DNA from: Gallionella sp.
GTDB taxonomy: Bacteria > Pseudomonadota > Gammaproteobacteria > Burkholderiales > Gallionellaceae
NCBI GenBank assembly: GCA_028689145.1
Contig: JAQTWT010000001.1
Span: forward strand, 124,001-188,000
DNA length: 64,000 bases
Direction of reading: 5' to 3'
The translations under genes and the position numbers were made by a program. Every line of letters begins with the position of its first letter. Within the stretch, counting starts at the first letter, position 1. Below the pieces are notes generated by a model that was not told the DNA's origin, made no database searches, and saw only the letters and a program-made list of their open reading frames with translations. Of this stretch, positions 17,420-26,761 are shown piece after piece.

Positions 17420-18133
17420 TTATTTTTTATTCAAGCGTTTTTCCAATGCATCCGCGGGCAAATACCCCGGAACCTGCATCCCGTCGCTAAAAATCAGATT
17501 GGGTGTGCCTTGAACATGATGTTTCTTGCCCAACGCCATTATTTTTTCAAGCGGCGCATTGCAAACCGCAGTGGCCGGCGCGATGCCGCCCAGCATCAGA
17601 TCGTCCCATGCCTTGGCCGGGTTTCTGGCGCAATACACATTGCGCGCGAACACCTCCGAGCCCTGCAAAATCGGATACAGAAAAACATACAGGGTAATAT
17701 CATTTATTTTGGTTAATTCTTTTTCCAGACGCTTGCAATAGCTGCAATTCGGGTCGGTGAAATAGGCGAGTTTGCGCTTACCGGTGCCTTTCACCCTTTT
17801 TATCGCCAGCTCGAGCGGGAGTTTGTCGAAGTCGATGGCGAACAACTGACGGCGGCGCTCATCGCTCAGGTCGCGGCGGTTTTTCGCATCAATCACGCTG
17901 CCGTCGAACAGGTATTGACCCTGCGCATCGGTATACAAAAGCTGATCGTCAATGACGATTTCATACAGCCCCGCATAAGGAGTTTTGACGACGTGCTCGA
18001 GCTTGCCAATATGGGGAAACATCCCCTGCAACGACTGGCGAATCTCGTTTTCACCGGCATGGGCACCAACCGGCACGGCGAATAAACACAGGGCAAGCCA
18101 TTTCATCAAGTTCAGCACAGAGAATTTTTTCAT
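17420..18133 (-). CDS. dsbC: Thiol:disulfide interchange protein DsbC
   Basis: Periplasmic disulfide isomerase. The 237-residue product has a signal peptide (KKFSVLNLMKWLALCLFAV...AHA), an N-terminal dimerisation domain, and a thioredoxin-fold catalytic domain with DPNCSYCKRLEKE. The active site is CSYC rather than the common CGYC. The conserved cis-Pro segment VQGTPNLIFSDG and a second Cys pair (YCARN, AVCNAP) are present. The ATG at 18133 is chosen as the signal-peptide start. It is followed closely by the LOV/GGDEF gene. Confidence 0.95.
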   Translation of the reverse strand: MKKFSVLNLMKWLALCLFAVPVGAHAGENEIRQSLQGMFPHIGKLEHVVKTPYAGLYEIVIDDQLLYTDAQGQYLFDGSVIDAKNRRDLSDERRRQLFAIDFDKLPLELAIKRVKGTGKRKLAYFTDPNCSYCKRLEKELTKINDITLYVFLYPILQGSEVFARNVYCARNPAKAWDDLMLGGIAPATAVCNAPLEKIMALGKKHHVQGTPNLIFSDGMQVPGYLPADALEKRLNKK

Positions 18134-18334
18134 GGGTATTTTTTTGCTTATGTTGAGATAAACGGGGTTATTCAAAATTTGATTGCACACGACACACAAT
18201 GACAAACACTACAAAATATTAACTTTTTAAACCAATTTATTAAAAAACGCCGCTCAATTTGGTATTGCGCCGGTGGATTTCCTGGCATTTCGGTTCATCC
18301 CGTCCGCATCAATTATCACAGCATCAGGATGAAA

Positions 18335-18379
18335 ATTCATGACATGAATCATAGCATGATGCCCAGTTTCATCTATAAT
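18335..18379 (+). promoter_or_regulatory. Probable dusB-fis promoter region with operator-like palindrome
   Basis: A perfect TATAAT (18374-18379) lies 25 nt before the dusB ATG and would serve as a -10 box; the -35 is weak. Just upstream is a perfect inverted repeat ATTCATG-A-CATGAAT (18335-18349), placed where a regulator could bind. The binding protein is unknown. Confidence 0.45.
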
Positions 18380-18403
18380 TGTTCCCCCTCGCGAAAAACC
18401 ATC

Positions 18404-19411
18404 ATGCGCATCGGCCCATATCAACTAAAAAACAGCCTCATTGTCGCCCCTATGGCCGGGGTGACCGATCGCCCTTTCCGCATGCTGTGCAAACGCATGG
18501 GAGCGGGCATGGCGGTGAGCGAGATGGTGGCATCCAATTCGCTACTGTACGGTTCTGAAAAAACCAAACGCCGCGCCAACCATGAGGGCGAGACCGATCC
18601 AATCTCGGTACAGATCGTCGGTGCCGACGCGAAGATGCTGGCACAGGCCGCAAAATACAACGTGGATCGCGGCGCGCAGATCATCGATATCAACATGGGT
18701 TGTCCGGCAAAGAAGATTTGCAACGTGATGGCGGGCTCAGCGCTGTTGAAAGACGAGCCGCTGGTCGCGCTATTGCTGGAAGCCGTGGTCGGTGCGGTGG
18801 ATGTGCCAGTCACGCTGAAGATCCGCACCGGATGGGACAAACAGAGCCGCAACGCGATACGCATCGCCAGAATAGCCGAAGCGTCGGGCATTCAGGCGCT
18901 GGCAATCCACGGTCGCACCCGCGCCTGCGCCTATACCGGCGATGCCGAATACGAAACCATCGCGGCAGTGAAAGCCAGCGTAAATATCCCGATCATCGCC
19001 AACGGCGATATCGACACGCCGGAGAAGGCCAAATACGTACTGGAACAAACCGGCGCGGATGCCGTGATGATCGGCCGTGCGGCTCAAGGCCGCCCTTGGC
19101 TGTTCCGCGAGATCGACTATTTCCTCAAGACCGGCTTGCATCTGCCCGCACCGGAAATTGGCGAAATCCAGCGCGTGCTGCTGGAGCATGTGCGCGAGCT
19201 TTACAACTTCTACGGCGAACACAATGGCTTGCGTGTGGCGCGCAAGCATATCTCCTGGTACACCAAGGGACTGGCCGGCTCGGCACATTTCCGCCACATG
19301 ATGAATCAACTGGAAAGCACCGCCGAACAACTGGCGGCGGTGGATGATTTTTTTGCAGAACAAGCGCAGCGCGGAACACAGCTGCATTACATCGAGGAAT
19401 TGGCAGCATGA
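18404..19411 (+). CDS. dusB: tRNA-dihydrouridine synthase B
   Basis: FMN-dependent enzyme that reduces uridines in the tRNA D-loop. The 335-residue product has the TIM-barrel Dus signatures: APMAGVTDRPFR, the catalytic-cysteine motif DINMGCPAKK, ALAIHGRTRACAYTG and GADAVMIGRAAQGRPWLF. The ATG at 18404 (MRIGPYQLKN) matches DusB N-termini. It overlaps fis by 4 nt (ATGA), the classical dusB-fis operon. Confidence 0.97.
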   Translation: MRIGPYQLKNSLIVAPMAGVTDRPFRMLCKRMGAGMAVSEMVASNSLLYGSEKTKRRANHEGETDPISVQIVGADAKMLAQAAKYNVDRGAQIIDINMGCPAKKICNVMAGSALLKDEPLVALLLEAVVGAVDVPVTLKIRTGWDKQSRNAIRIARIAEASGIQALAIHGRTRACAYTGDAEYETIAAVKASVNIPIIANGDIDTPEKAKYVLEQTGADAVMIGRAAQGRPWLFREIDYFLKTGLHLPAPEIGEIQRVLLEHVRELYNFYGEHNGLRVARKHISWYTKGLAGSAHFRHMMNQLESTAEQLAAVDDFFAEQAQRGTQLHYIEELAA

Positions 19412-19659
19412 GCGATTGCTTAGTAAACGAAAATGACATGGCGCGCTACGTGCGCAAGACACTCAAGGAATATTTCAAGGATCTCGACGGCGAAGAACCG
19501 TGTTGCGATATGTTTGACATGGTGATGAATTGCGTTGAAAAACCGCTGATCGAAATGGTGCTGGAACACGTTGGCGGCAACCAGACCCGCGCGGCAGAAA
19601 CGCTCGGCATCAACCGCAACACCCTGCGCAAGAAGATGCAGCTGCACGGCATCGCTTAG
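19408..19659 (+). CDS. fis: Nucleoid-associated regulator Fis
   Basis: Small DNA-bending regulator of ribosomal RNA and growth-phase genes. The 83-residue product has the C-terminal helix-turn-helix [21 protein letters not shown], shared with NtrC-type proteins and diagnostic for Fis in this length and context. It is translationally coupled to dusB. Its TAG stop codon is the first three bases of a palindromic repeat. Confidence 0.97.
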   Translation: MSDCLVNENDMARYVRKTLKEYFKDLDGEEPCCDMFDMVMNCVEKPLIEMVLEHVGGNQTRAAETLGINRNTLRKKMQLHGIA

Positions 19660-19680
19660 GTCGGGTTTCACCCGACCTAC
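19657..19680. repeat. Short palindromic repeat supplying the fis stop
   Basis: TAGGTCGGGT-TT-CACCCGACCTA forms a 10-bp stem just at the fis stop codon. It is a small member of the GTAGG...CCTAC class and might also act as a weak terminator, though no T-run follows. Confidence 0.75.
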
Positions 19681-19709
19681 AACCCTCATTTATTTTCATT
19701 GGAATCATC

Positions 19710-21275
19710 ATGGCAACTATCAAGCAAGCACTCATCAGCGTGTCGGATAAATCCGGCGTCCTCGAATTCGCACAGGGACTGAACCAGCTCGGCGTAAAAA
19801 TCCTCTCCACCGGCGGCACTGCCAAGCTGTTCGCCGACAACGGCATCCCGGTCACCGAAGTGGCGGATTACACCGGCTTCCCCGAAATGCTCGACGGGCG
19901 CGTGAAGACGCTGCAACCGAAAGTCCACGCAGGCATTCTGGCTCGTCGCGATCTGCCCGAGCATGTCGCCACGCTGGAAAAGCACGGCATCCCGACCATA
20001 GACCTGGTGGTGGTGAATCTGTACCCGTTCGCGGCGACTGTTGCAAAACCCGGCTGCACGCTGGAAGACGCGATCGAAAATATCGACATCGGCGGCCCGA
20101 CCATGGTGCGCGCGGCGGCGAAGAACCACGCGCATGTCGCCATCGTCACCGATCCTGCCGACTACGCCGACATCCTGGCCGAGATGCAGACCAACAGCGG
20201 CGCTGTTTCCGATGCGACCCGCTTCGACCTAGCGAAGAAAGCCTACTCGCACACCGCCGCCTACGATTCCGCGATCAGCAACTACCTCACCGCGATCAAC
20301 AGCGACGGCAGCAAGAGCGCGTACCCCGCTCAGATCAATTTCAACTTCGCCAAAGTGCAGGACATGCGCTACGGCGAGAATCCGCACCAAAGCGCCGCGT
20401 TCTACCGCGACCTCAATCCGGTGGCGGGCGGAATTTCCGACTACACCCAGTTGCAGGGCAAGGAACTGTCCTACAACAACATCGGCGATGCCGATGCGGC
20501 GTGGGAACTGGTTAAGACGTTCGACCAGCCGGCCTGTGTCATCGTCAAGCACGCCAACCCTTGCGGTGTGGCGATTGCCGACAATGCGCTGAATGCCTAC
20601 AAGCTGGCCTACGCCACCGATACCACCTCCGCATTCGGCGGCATCATCGCCTTCAACCGCGAACTCGACGAGGCTTCCGCCACACAGATCACCGCCAACC
20701 AGTTCGTCGAACTGATCATCGCGCCGTCCGCTTCCGAGGCGGCACTGAAAGTGACCGCGGCAAAACAGAATGTGCGCGTGCTCACCGTGCCGCTGTCCAA
20801 CGCGTATAACCAATATGACGTGAAGCGCGTCAGCGGCGGCCTGCTGGTGCAATCGCCCGATACGCTCAACGTGCAGGCATCCCAACTCAAGATAGTCAGC
20901 AAAGTGCAGCCGAGCAAAGAGCAGCTGCAAGACCTGCTGTTCGCCTGGCGCGTGGCTAAATACGTCAAGTCCAACGCGATTGTATTCTGCAAAAACGGCC
21001 AGACGCTGGGCGTGGGCGCGGGTCAGATGAGCCGCGTGGACAGCACACGCATCGCCAGCATCAAGGCGCAAAACGCTGGACTAACTCTGGTGGATTCCGT
21101 GGTGTCCTCCGATGCATTCTTCCCGTTCCGCGACGGTATCGACGTGCTGGCGCAAGCCGGTGCTAAAGCGGTGATCCAGCCCGGCGGCTCGATGCGCGAC
21201 GAAGAAGTGATCGCCGCAGCGAATGAGCATGGGTTGGCGATGGTGTTCACGGGGTATCGCCACTTTAGGCATTAA
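19710..21275 (+). CDS. purH: Bifunctional AICAR formyltransferase / IMP cyclohydrolase PurH
   Basis: Catalyses the last two steps of IMP synthesis: formylation of AICAR and ring closure. The 521-residue product has the N-terminal MGS-like cyclohydrolase domain ([26 protein letters not shown]) and the C-terminal transformylase domain ([47 protein letters not shown]). Full family length. It lies upstream of purD in the same direction with a repeat between them. Confidence 0.98.
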   Translation: MATIKQALISVSDKSGVLEFAQGLNQLGVKILSTGGTAKLFADNGIPVTEVADYTGFPEMLDGRVKTLQPKVHAGILARRDLPEHVATLEKHGIPTIDLVVVNLYPFAATVAKPGCTLEDAIENIDIGGPTMVRAAAKNHAHVAIVTDPADYADILAEMQTNSGAVSDATRFDLAKKAYSHTAAYDSAISNYLTAINSDGSKSAYPAQINFNFAKVQDMRYGENPHQSAAFYRDLNPVAGGISDYTQLQGKELSYNNIGDADAAWELVKTFDQPACVIVKHANPCGVAIADNALNAYKLAYATDTTSAFGGIIAFNRELDEASATQITANQFVELIIAPSASEAALKVTAAKQNVRVLTVPLSNAYNQYDVKRVSGGLLVQSPDTLNVQASQLKIVSKVQPSKEQLQDLLFAWRVAKYVKSNAIVFCKNGQTLGVGAGQMSRVDSTRIASIKAQNAGLTLVDSVVSSDAFFPFRDGIDVLAQAGAKAVIQPGGSMRDEEVIAAANEHGLAMVFTGYRHFRH

Positions 21276-21285
21276 ATAAATGTAT

Positions 21286-21392
21286 CCCCTCCCCCATGCA
21301 GGGGAAGGGTTAGGGAGGAGGTAGAAATGTCAGTATTTCATCCCAACTATTTCACCCCCATCCTAGCCTTCCCCCTCAGAAGGGGAAGGGAC
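21286..21392. repeat. Intergenic repeat between purH and purD
   Basis: The gap holds CCCCTCCCCCATGCAGGGG near one end and TTCCCCCTCAGAAGGGGAAG near the other, with A/T-rich spacer. This CCCTC/GAGGGG pattern resembles the repeats at 44031-44090 and 46928-47010. Confidence 0.6.
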
Positions 21393-21433
21393 TTTGTGTA
21401 GTTGGCAGCACACCCTACTACGTTGAGGTACAT

Positions 21434-22723
21434 ATGAAAATTCTAGTCATCGGTTCCGGCGGTCGCGAGCACGCATTGGCATGGCGCTTGGCGCAGGGTG
21501 CCAAGGTGCAGATGGTGTATGTCGCGCCCGGCAATGCTGGCACGGCGCTGGAAGACGGCGTGGAAAATATCGCCCTCAGCGCCATTCCCGACCTGATCGA
21601 ATTCGTCAAACGCGAAGACATCTACATGACCGTGGTCGGCCCGGAAGCGCCGCTGGCAGCAGGTATTGTGGATGAATTCCGCGCCGCCGGCCTGAAAATA
21701 TTTGGCCCGACCAAAGCCGCCGCACAATTGGAATCTTCCAAGGATTTCGCCAAGCGTTTCATGACGCGCCACAACATTCCCACCGCATTTTTCGAGACTT
21801 TCAGCGACATCTCAGCCGCCAAAGCCTATGTAGAAAAACACGGTGCGCCGATCGTCATCAAGGCCGACGGGCTCGCCGCAGGCAAGGGCGTGGTGGTGGC
21901 GATGAGCATCGAAGAAGCGTTCGCCGCGATCGACATGATGCTGTCCGACAACAAGCTGGGCGATGCCGGCGCGCGCGTGGTAGTGGAAGAATTCCTCGCG
22001 GGCGAAGAGGCCAGCTTCATCGTGATGGTGGACGGCAAGAACGTGCTGGCGATGGCCTCCAGCCAGGATCACAAGCGCCTGCTGGACGGTGACACCGGCC
22101 CCAACACCGGCGGCATGGGCGCGTATTCCCCCGCGCCCATCGTCACGCCGCAGCTGCATGCGCGCGTGCTGTGCGAGGTGATCCAGCCGGTAGTGCGCGG
22201 CATGGAACAGGAAGGCATCACCTACACCGGCTTTCTGTATGCAGGACTGATGATCGACGCGCAGGGCAACGCCAAGGTGCTGGAATTCAACTGCCGCATG
22301 GGCGACCCGGAGACCCAGCCGATCATGCTGCGCCTGAAGAGCGATTTCGCGGCGATCGTCGAACACGCCATCGCCGGCACGCTGGACAAGGTAGAAGTGG
22401 AATGGGACCGGCGCACCGCGCTCGGTGTGGTGCTGGCAGCGGCCAATTATCCCGACACGCCGCGCAAAGGCGATGTCATCACCGGCCTGCCTAACAGCCA
22501 ACAGGCGAAAAGCATGGAAGACGCGCATGTATTCCATGCGGGTACAACCATGCAGGATGGCAAGGTAGTCACCAGCGGCGGCCGCGTGCTGTGCGTCACC
22601 GCACTGGGCACCATGGTCAAGATGGCGCAGAAATGCGCCTACGAACTCGCCGATACCATCCACTTCGACGGCTGTCAGATGCGCCGCGACATCGGCTGGC
22701 GCGCGATGACCAACAGGAAATAA
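21434..22723 (+). CDS. purD: Phosphoribosylamine-glycine ligase PurD
   Basis: ATP-grasp enzyme making GAR from phosphoribosylamine and glycine in purine synthesis. The 429-residue product has the N-terminal MKILVIGSGGREHALAW, PNTGGMGAYSPAP, and the metal/ATP motif LEFNCRMGDPETQ. Full length. It is followed without any gap by tsaC. Confidence 0.98.
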   Translation: MKILVIGSGGREHALAWRLAQGAKVQMVYVAPGNAGTALEDGVENIALSAIPDLIEFVKREDIYMTVVGPEAPLAAGIVDEFRAAGLKIFGPTKAAAQLESSKDFAKRFMTRHNIPTAFFETFSDISAAKAYVEKHGAPIVIKADGLAAGKGVVVAMSIEEAFAAIDMMLSDNKLGDAGARVVVEEFLAGEEASFIVMVDGKNVLAMASSQDHKRLLDGDTGPNTGGMGAYSPAPIVTPQLHARVLCEVIQPVVRGMEQEGITYTGFLYAGLMIDAQGNAKVLEFNCRMGDPETQPIMLRLKSDFAAIVEHAIAGTLDKVEVEWDRRTALGVVLAAANYPDTPRKGDVITGLPNSQQAKSMEDAHVFHAGTTMQDGKVVTSGGRVLCVTALGTMVKMAQKCAYELADTIHFDGCQMRRDIGWRAMTNRK

Positions 22724-23281
22724 TTGTTCCGCCGCAGCGCATCGTACCGCCGCATTGCCGCACACCTCAAACGCGGCGGCCTGATCGCCTATCCCACCGA
22801 GTCCTGCTACGGGCTGGGCTGCGATCCGCGCAACCGCACTGCCGTGCAGCGCCTGCTAAAACTCAAACAACGCCCGCAACATAAGGGCCTGATCCTGATT
22901 GCCGCAAGTTACCGGCAAGTGGCGCGCTATCTGCAACCGCTCTCTCCCGCCGAACAGCAGCAACTGCATGAAGCGGGCGCGCAGGTGATTACCTGCCTGA
23001 TGCCGGCCCGTCATTCCGCACCGTGCTGGCTGCGCGGCGCGCATGACACGTTGGCGGTGCGCATCACCGCGCACCGCCAAGCCACGCAACTCTGCCAGAA
23101 AGTGAACAGCGCGCTGGTTTCAACCAGCGCCAACCGCAGCGGGCAGCGCCCCGCCAAGACTTATGCGCAATGCCAGCGCTCGTTCGGGCGCAAGGTGTGG
23201 GTATTGCCGGGGCGCGTCGGCAAGCGCAAGCAACCTTCCACGATCCGCATGTGGGCAGATGATAAAATTATTCGCAAATAA
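22724..23281 (+). CDS. tsaC: tRNA threonylcarbamoyl-AMP synthase (Sua5/YrdC/TsaC)
   Basis: Makes threonylcarbamoyl-AMP for the t6A modification at tRNA position 37. The 185-residue product has the YrdC-fold landmarks GGLIAYPTESCYGLGCDPRN, KGLILIA, HDTLAVRIT and VSTSANRSGQRPAKT. It lacks the extra C-terminal domain of Sua5, so TsaC is the better name. The start is TTG at 22724, touching the purD stop, with AGGAAA 6 nt upstream; no in-frame ATG is available. Confidence 0.92.
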   Translation: MFRRSASYRRIAAHLKRGGLIAYPTESCYGLGCDPRNRTAVQRLLKLKQRPQHKGLILIAASYRQVARYLQPLSPAEQQQLHEAGAQVITCLMPARHSAPCWLRGAHDTLAVRITAHRQATQLCQKVNSALVSTSANRSGQRPAKTYAQCQRSFGRKVWVLPGRVGKRKQPSTIRMWADDKIIRK

Positions 23282-23288
23282 TAAAATT

Positions 23289-23358
23289 CCGTTCGCCCTG
23301 AGCTTGTCGAAGGGCTCTGGATGAGTAGCTGGTGGTTCGACAAGCTCACCACGAACGG
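23289..23358. repeat. CCGTTCG...CGAACGG intergenic repeat
   Basis: Starts CCGTTCGCCCTGAGCTTGTC and ends with GGTTCGACAAGCTCACCACG followed by AACGG, so the two ends form an imperfect inverted repeat. Nearly identical in sequence to 32290-32359; half of the same element sits inside murI at 40180-40206. This is a widespread family in environmental bacteria. Confidence 0.85.
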
Positions 23359-23395
23359 TTAACTAAATCACTTGCAATTAAACCGGACAAACATC

Positions 23396-24298
23396 ATGAG
23401 CAGCTTCGATTCTGCCGCAGTCAAAGAATATCTCACCGAGTTGCAGGACCTTATTGTCGCGCGGCTGGAACAGGTGGATGGCAAGCCGTTTCGCCGCGAC
23501 AGCTGGAGCAGACCGCAAGGAGTTGGCATCAGTTGCATCCTCGAAGAAGGTAATGTGCTGGAACGCGGCGGCGTGGCGTTCTCGCATGTGACGGGCGACC
23601 GGATGCCGCCTTCCGCGACGGCGCAGCGCCCCGAACTGGCGGGCCGCCGCTGGGAAGCGCTGGGTGTCTCGCTGGTGCTGCATCCGCGCAATCCCTACGC
23701 GCCCACCGCACACGCCAACGTGCGCATGTTCGTCGCAACAAAAGATGGCGAAGCGCCGGTATTCTGGTTCGGTGGCAGCATGGACATGACACCGTATTAC
23801 GGCTTCGAGGAAGACGCGGTGCATTTTCATCAGGCCTGCAAAAATTCGCTCGCGCCATTCGGCGACGATCTCTACCTGCGCTTCAAAAAATGGTGTGATG
23901 AATATTTTTTTCTCAAGCACCGCAACGAGCAGCGCGGCATCGGCGGCATATTTTTTGACGACCTGAGCGAGCCGGATTTCGCCACAGCGTTCGCCATCCA
24001 GCAGAGCGTCGGCGACCACTTCCTGTCCGCCTATGTGCCAATCCTGGAGCGCCGCATGAACATGCCCTACGGCGAGCGCGAACGCGACTTCCAGCTGTAC
24101 CGCCGCGGCCGCTATGTCGAATTCAATCTGGTGATCGACCGCGGCACCATCTTCGGCTTGCACAGCAACGGGCGCACCGAGTCGATCCTGATGTCGATGC
24201 CGCCGCTGGTAAAATGGCGTTATGACTGGCATCCGGAACCGGGTACGCCGGAAGTTGAGCTGTACGAGAAGTTTTTGCAACCAAAAGATTGGCTATAG
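23396..24298 (+). CDS. hemF: Oxygen-dependent coproporphyrinogen III oxidase HemF
   Basis: Converts coproporphyrinogen III to protoporphyrinogen IX with O2 in haem synthesis. The 300-residue product has the HemF signatures [49 protein letters not shown] and [16 protein letters not shown]. The ATG at 23396 is preferred to the in-frame TTG at 23372. hemB and hemL lie elsewhere in this window. Confidence 0.98.
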   Translation: MSSFDSAAVKEYLTELQDLIVARLEQVDGKPFRRDSWSRPQGVGISCILEEGNVLERGGVAFSHVTGDRMPPSATAQRPELAGRRWEALGVSLVLHPRNPYAPTAHANVRMFVATKDGEAPVFWFGGSMDMTPYYGFEEDAVHFHQACKNSLAPFGDDLYLRFKKWCDEYFFLKHRNEQRGIGGIFFDDLSEPDFATAFAIQQSVGDHFLSAYVPILERRMNMPYGERERDFQLYRRGRYVEFNLVIDRGTIFGLHSNGRTESILMSMPPLVKWRYDWHPEPGTPEVELYEKFLQPKDWL

Positions 24299-24361
24299 GT
24301 TTTGTTGCGCAACTATCCGCAGATAAACCAAAACTCCTACAAGGTACGAATATCCTGATGA

Positions 24362-24415
24362 ACTATCTGGGTTAAAATCTGCATCAATCCGTGTCATCTG
24401 CGGATACCGATTGTG
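24362..24415. repeat. 'atctgcatcaatccgtg' intergenic repeat
   Basis: AATCTGCATCAATCCGTG followed by TCATCTGCGGATACCGAT matches the second repeat family in the 14358-14759 gap almost word for word. No gene is seen between hemF and the DUF971 gene. Confidence 0.6.
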
Positions 24416-24515
24416 GATTTTCACAGGACAACTGCCGACTTAAAATTATAGCCGCCGGAACGCAATCACCGCACACAAGAAACCGGCGGCTCAACACAAG
24501 GAACACACCCGAATT

Positions 24516-24878
24516 ATGTCAGGATACCCCACGGAAATTAAATTACACCAGCAATCCCGCCTACTCGAAATCGCATTCGATGACGGCATCTGTTATAAGA
24601 TGCCGTACGAGTATCTGCGCGTCCACTCACCATCAGCCGAAGTGCGCGGGCATGGTACCGGACAGGAAAAATTGCAAACCGGCAAGAAAAATGTGGGAAT
24701 AGTCGAAATCCTGCCGGTCGGCAATTATGCGATGAAGATCGTATTCGACGACGGTCACGACTCCGGTCTTTATACCTGGGAGTATCTTCACGAATTAGGC
24801 GAACATCAGGCTGAATTGTGGCAAGACTATCTGGAGCTGCTGACTGCCGCAGGGCAGAGCCGCGAACCTAGTCATTGA
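24516..24878 (+). CDS. DUF971 (gamma-butyrobetaine hydroxylase N-terminal-like) protein
   Basis: Small protein of 120 residues consisting of one DUF971/GBBH-like N-terminal domain, which in enzymes of that family binds a metal. Visible features are LLEIAFDDGICYKMPYEYLR, VEILPVGNYAMKIVFDDGHDSGLYTWEYL. Its function as a stand-alone protein is unknown. In many proteobacteria such a gene lies near ubiE or Fe-S genes; here it precedes apbC by 77 nt in the same direction. Confidence 0.88.
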   Translation: MSGYPTEIKLHQQSRLLEIAFDDGICYKMPYEYLRVHSPSAEVRGHGTGQEKLQTGKKNVGIVEILPVGNYAMKIVFDDGHDSGLYTWEYLHELGEHQAELWQDYLELLTAAGQSREPSH

Positions 24879-24955
24879 GTTAAAATACCCGCTTGAACCG
24901 ACGCAACCCGTTTGCGTTTAACGATTTGAACTTTATAGATTTTCAGGAGCAATAA

Positions 24956-26050
24956 ATGAGTTTTAGCGAAGCCGACGTGCAAGGCGCATTGAAGAATCTG
25001 ACCGACCCGAACACCGGAAAAGATTTTGTCAGCGGCAAATCCGTCAAGAACATCAAGATCAACGGCAACGACCTGTCGCTGGATATCATGCTTGGTTATC
25101 CGGCGCGTAGCGTGTGGGACGAGATTCGCGCCATGATCGAAGCGCATCTCAAGGCCGCCTTGCCGGACAGCGGCAGCATCGGCGTCAACGTGACCAGCAA
25201 AGTCGTGCCGCACGCGGTACAGCGCGGCGTAAAACTGGTGGATGGCGTGAAAAACATCATTGCGGTAGCCAGCGGCAAAGGCGGTGTCGGCAAATCCACC
25301 ACTGCAGTGAATATCGCGTTGGCGCTGGCCGCCGAAGGCGCGCGCGTCGGCATGCTGGATGCCGATATCTACGGGCCGTCTCAACCGGCCATGCTGGGTA
25401 TTACCGGCCAGCCTGAAATGCTCGACGGAAATTTCATGGCACCGCTGACTAATCATGGTCTGCAGGCGATGTCCATCGGCTTCCTGATCGCCAGCGATGA
25501 CACGCCGATGATCTGGCGCGGCCCGATGGTCACGCAGGCACTGGACCAATTGCTGCGCCAAACTCGCTGGGATAATCTGGACTATTTGATTGTGGACTTG
25601 CCGCCCGGCACCGGTGACATCCAACTTTCGCTGGCACAGCAAGTGCCGGTCACCGGCGCGGTGATTGTAACCACCCCGCAGGACATCGCACTGATGGATG
25701 CACGCAAGGGACTCAAGATGTTCGAAAAGGTCGGAGTCAAAATCGTCGGCATCGTGGAAAATATGAGCACCCACATCTGCTCGAAATGCGGGCATGAAGA
25801 GCATATTTTCGGGGCAGGCGGCGGCGAAAAGATGTGCGCCGAGTACCATGCCGAATTTCTCGGCAGCCTGCCGCTGGATATCCGCATCCGCGAACAGACA
25901 GATTCCGGCAAGCCAACAGTGGTGGCCGACCCCGACGGCAATATCGCAAAAAACTATAGACAGATCGCACGGCGCATTGCGGTCAAAGTGGCGGAAATGG
26001 CACAAAATCACAGCACGGTATTTCCGAAAGTCGTGGTACAGAATACCTGA
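24956..26050 (+). CDS. apbC: Iron-sulfur cluster carrier ATPase ApbC (Mrp)
   Basis: Cytoplasmic P-loop protein that carries and transfers Fe-S clusters. The 364-residue product has a DUF59 (MIP18-like) N-terminal domain, the deviant Walker A GKGGVGKST at residues 108-116, the switch region IVDLPPGTGDIQLSL, and a C-terminal CxxC (HICSKCGHEE) that binds the bridging cluster. In related betaproteobacteria apbC commonly adjoins metG and dcd; here those are 16 kb away (see 42788). Confidence 0.97.
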   Translation: MSFSEADVQGALKNLTDPNTGKDFVSGKSVKNIKINGNDLSLDIMLGYPARSVWDEIRAMIEAHLKAALPDSGSIGVNVTSKVVPHAVQRGVKLVDGVKNIIAVASGKGGVGKSTTAVNIALALAAEGARVGMLDADIYGPSQPAMLGITGQPEMLDGNFMAPLTNHGLQAMSIGFLIASDDTPMIWRGPMVTQALDQLLRQTRWDNLDYLIVDLPPGTGDIQLSLAQQVPVTGAVIVTTPQDIALMDARKGLKMFEKVGVKIVGIVENMSTHICSKCGHEEHIFGAGGGEKMCAEYHAEFLGSLPLDIRIREQTDSGKPTVVADPDGNIAKNYRQIARRIAVKVAEMAQNHSTVFPKVVVQNT

Positions 26051-26067
26051 GAGGAAAACCGGGAGCG

Positions 26068-26709
26068 GTGAACAGTTTGCGCTTCACCGCCCCGTTCAAA
26101 AATATGCTGCTCAACTCCAATAAATCACCGCTGGAATCGCTTGAATTACTCGATCCGGAAAAGCTGAATGCCGCATTTCCGGAACGCCGCCAGCAGCCCC
26201 CCGTAGCGATTCAAGAACGCCGCCAGCACCCGCAAAAACCGGGAACAGCATCCTCTGCCCGGATTGCATCCATGCTCGAAAAAGTGCAGATGTTCAAGGA
26301 CCTCGAATGGGTGCAGATCGAAATTCTGTCCGAATATATCCAGCTATACCGCGCTGCGCCGGGTGCCATTGTGTTCCGCGAAGGCGAGCGCGGCGACTTC
26401 ATGTGCATCGTGTTGCAAGGCAAACTCGAAGTCCACAAGGAAAATAACTTGCATATCGACAAAACCATCACCACGATCCATGCGGGGCGAAGTCTGGGGG
26501 AAATGACCATCGTGGACGGCGAGCCGCGCTCCGCCACCGCAGTAGCCATCGAGCAGTCGCTGCTGGCCGTGCTGACCCAGGAAAATTTCCTGAAGATCAT
26601 GCGCGACAAACCCTCGCTGTCGTCCAAACTGCTGCTCAAAATCGCGCAACTGCTCAGCCAGCGCCTGCGCCAGACCAGCGGCATACTGGTCGATTATCTG
26701 GAGAGCTGA
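26068..26709 (+). CDS. Cyclic nucleotide-binding domain protein
   Basis: Protein of 213 residues with an unstructured N-terminal third (Pro/Gln/Arg-rich) and one cNMP-binding domain (about residues 75-200). The phosphate-binding cassette region reads GRSLGEMTIVDGEPRSATAVA, with the Gly-Glu and Arg-Ser-Ala positions of true binders. There is no DNA-binding domain, so it is not a CRP-type regulator. Start GTG at 26068 with GGAG just upstream; ATG 26104 is an alternative. It follows apbC by 17 nt, so the two are likely co-transcribed. Confidence 0.85.
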   Translation: MNSLRFTAPFKNMLLNSNKSPLESLELLDPEKLNAAFPERRQQPPVAIQERRQHPQKPGTASSARIASMLEKVQMFKDLEWVQIEILSEYIQLYRAAPGAIVFREGERGDFMCIVLQGKLEVHKENNLHIDKTITTIHAGRSLGEMTIVDGEPRSATAVAIEQSLLAVLTQENFLKIMRDKPSLSSKLLLKIAQLLSQRLRQTSGILVDYLES

Positions 26710-26761
26710 TTCGCTTCAGCTTCAACACCACCCTGCCAATACCCGCCCTGTAGATTGCTAA

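Noticed and set aside
20229-21071. 280-codon minus-strand frame opposite purH
   Set aside because: Same reason: complete purH on the plus strand, and the antisense product has no recognisable features.
21812-22765. 317-codon minus-strand frame opposite purD
   Set aside because: Shadow of purD; low-complexity His/Ala/Asp composition.
24872-26011. 379-codon minus-strand frame opposite apbC
   Set aside because: It mirrors a high-quality apbC gene with full family motifs; the antisense translation is Arg/His/Asp-rich without any domain, the usual shadow in this G+C range.
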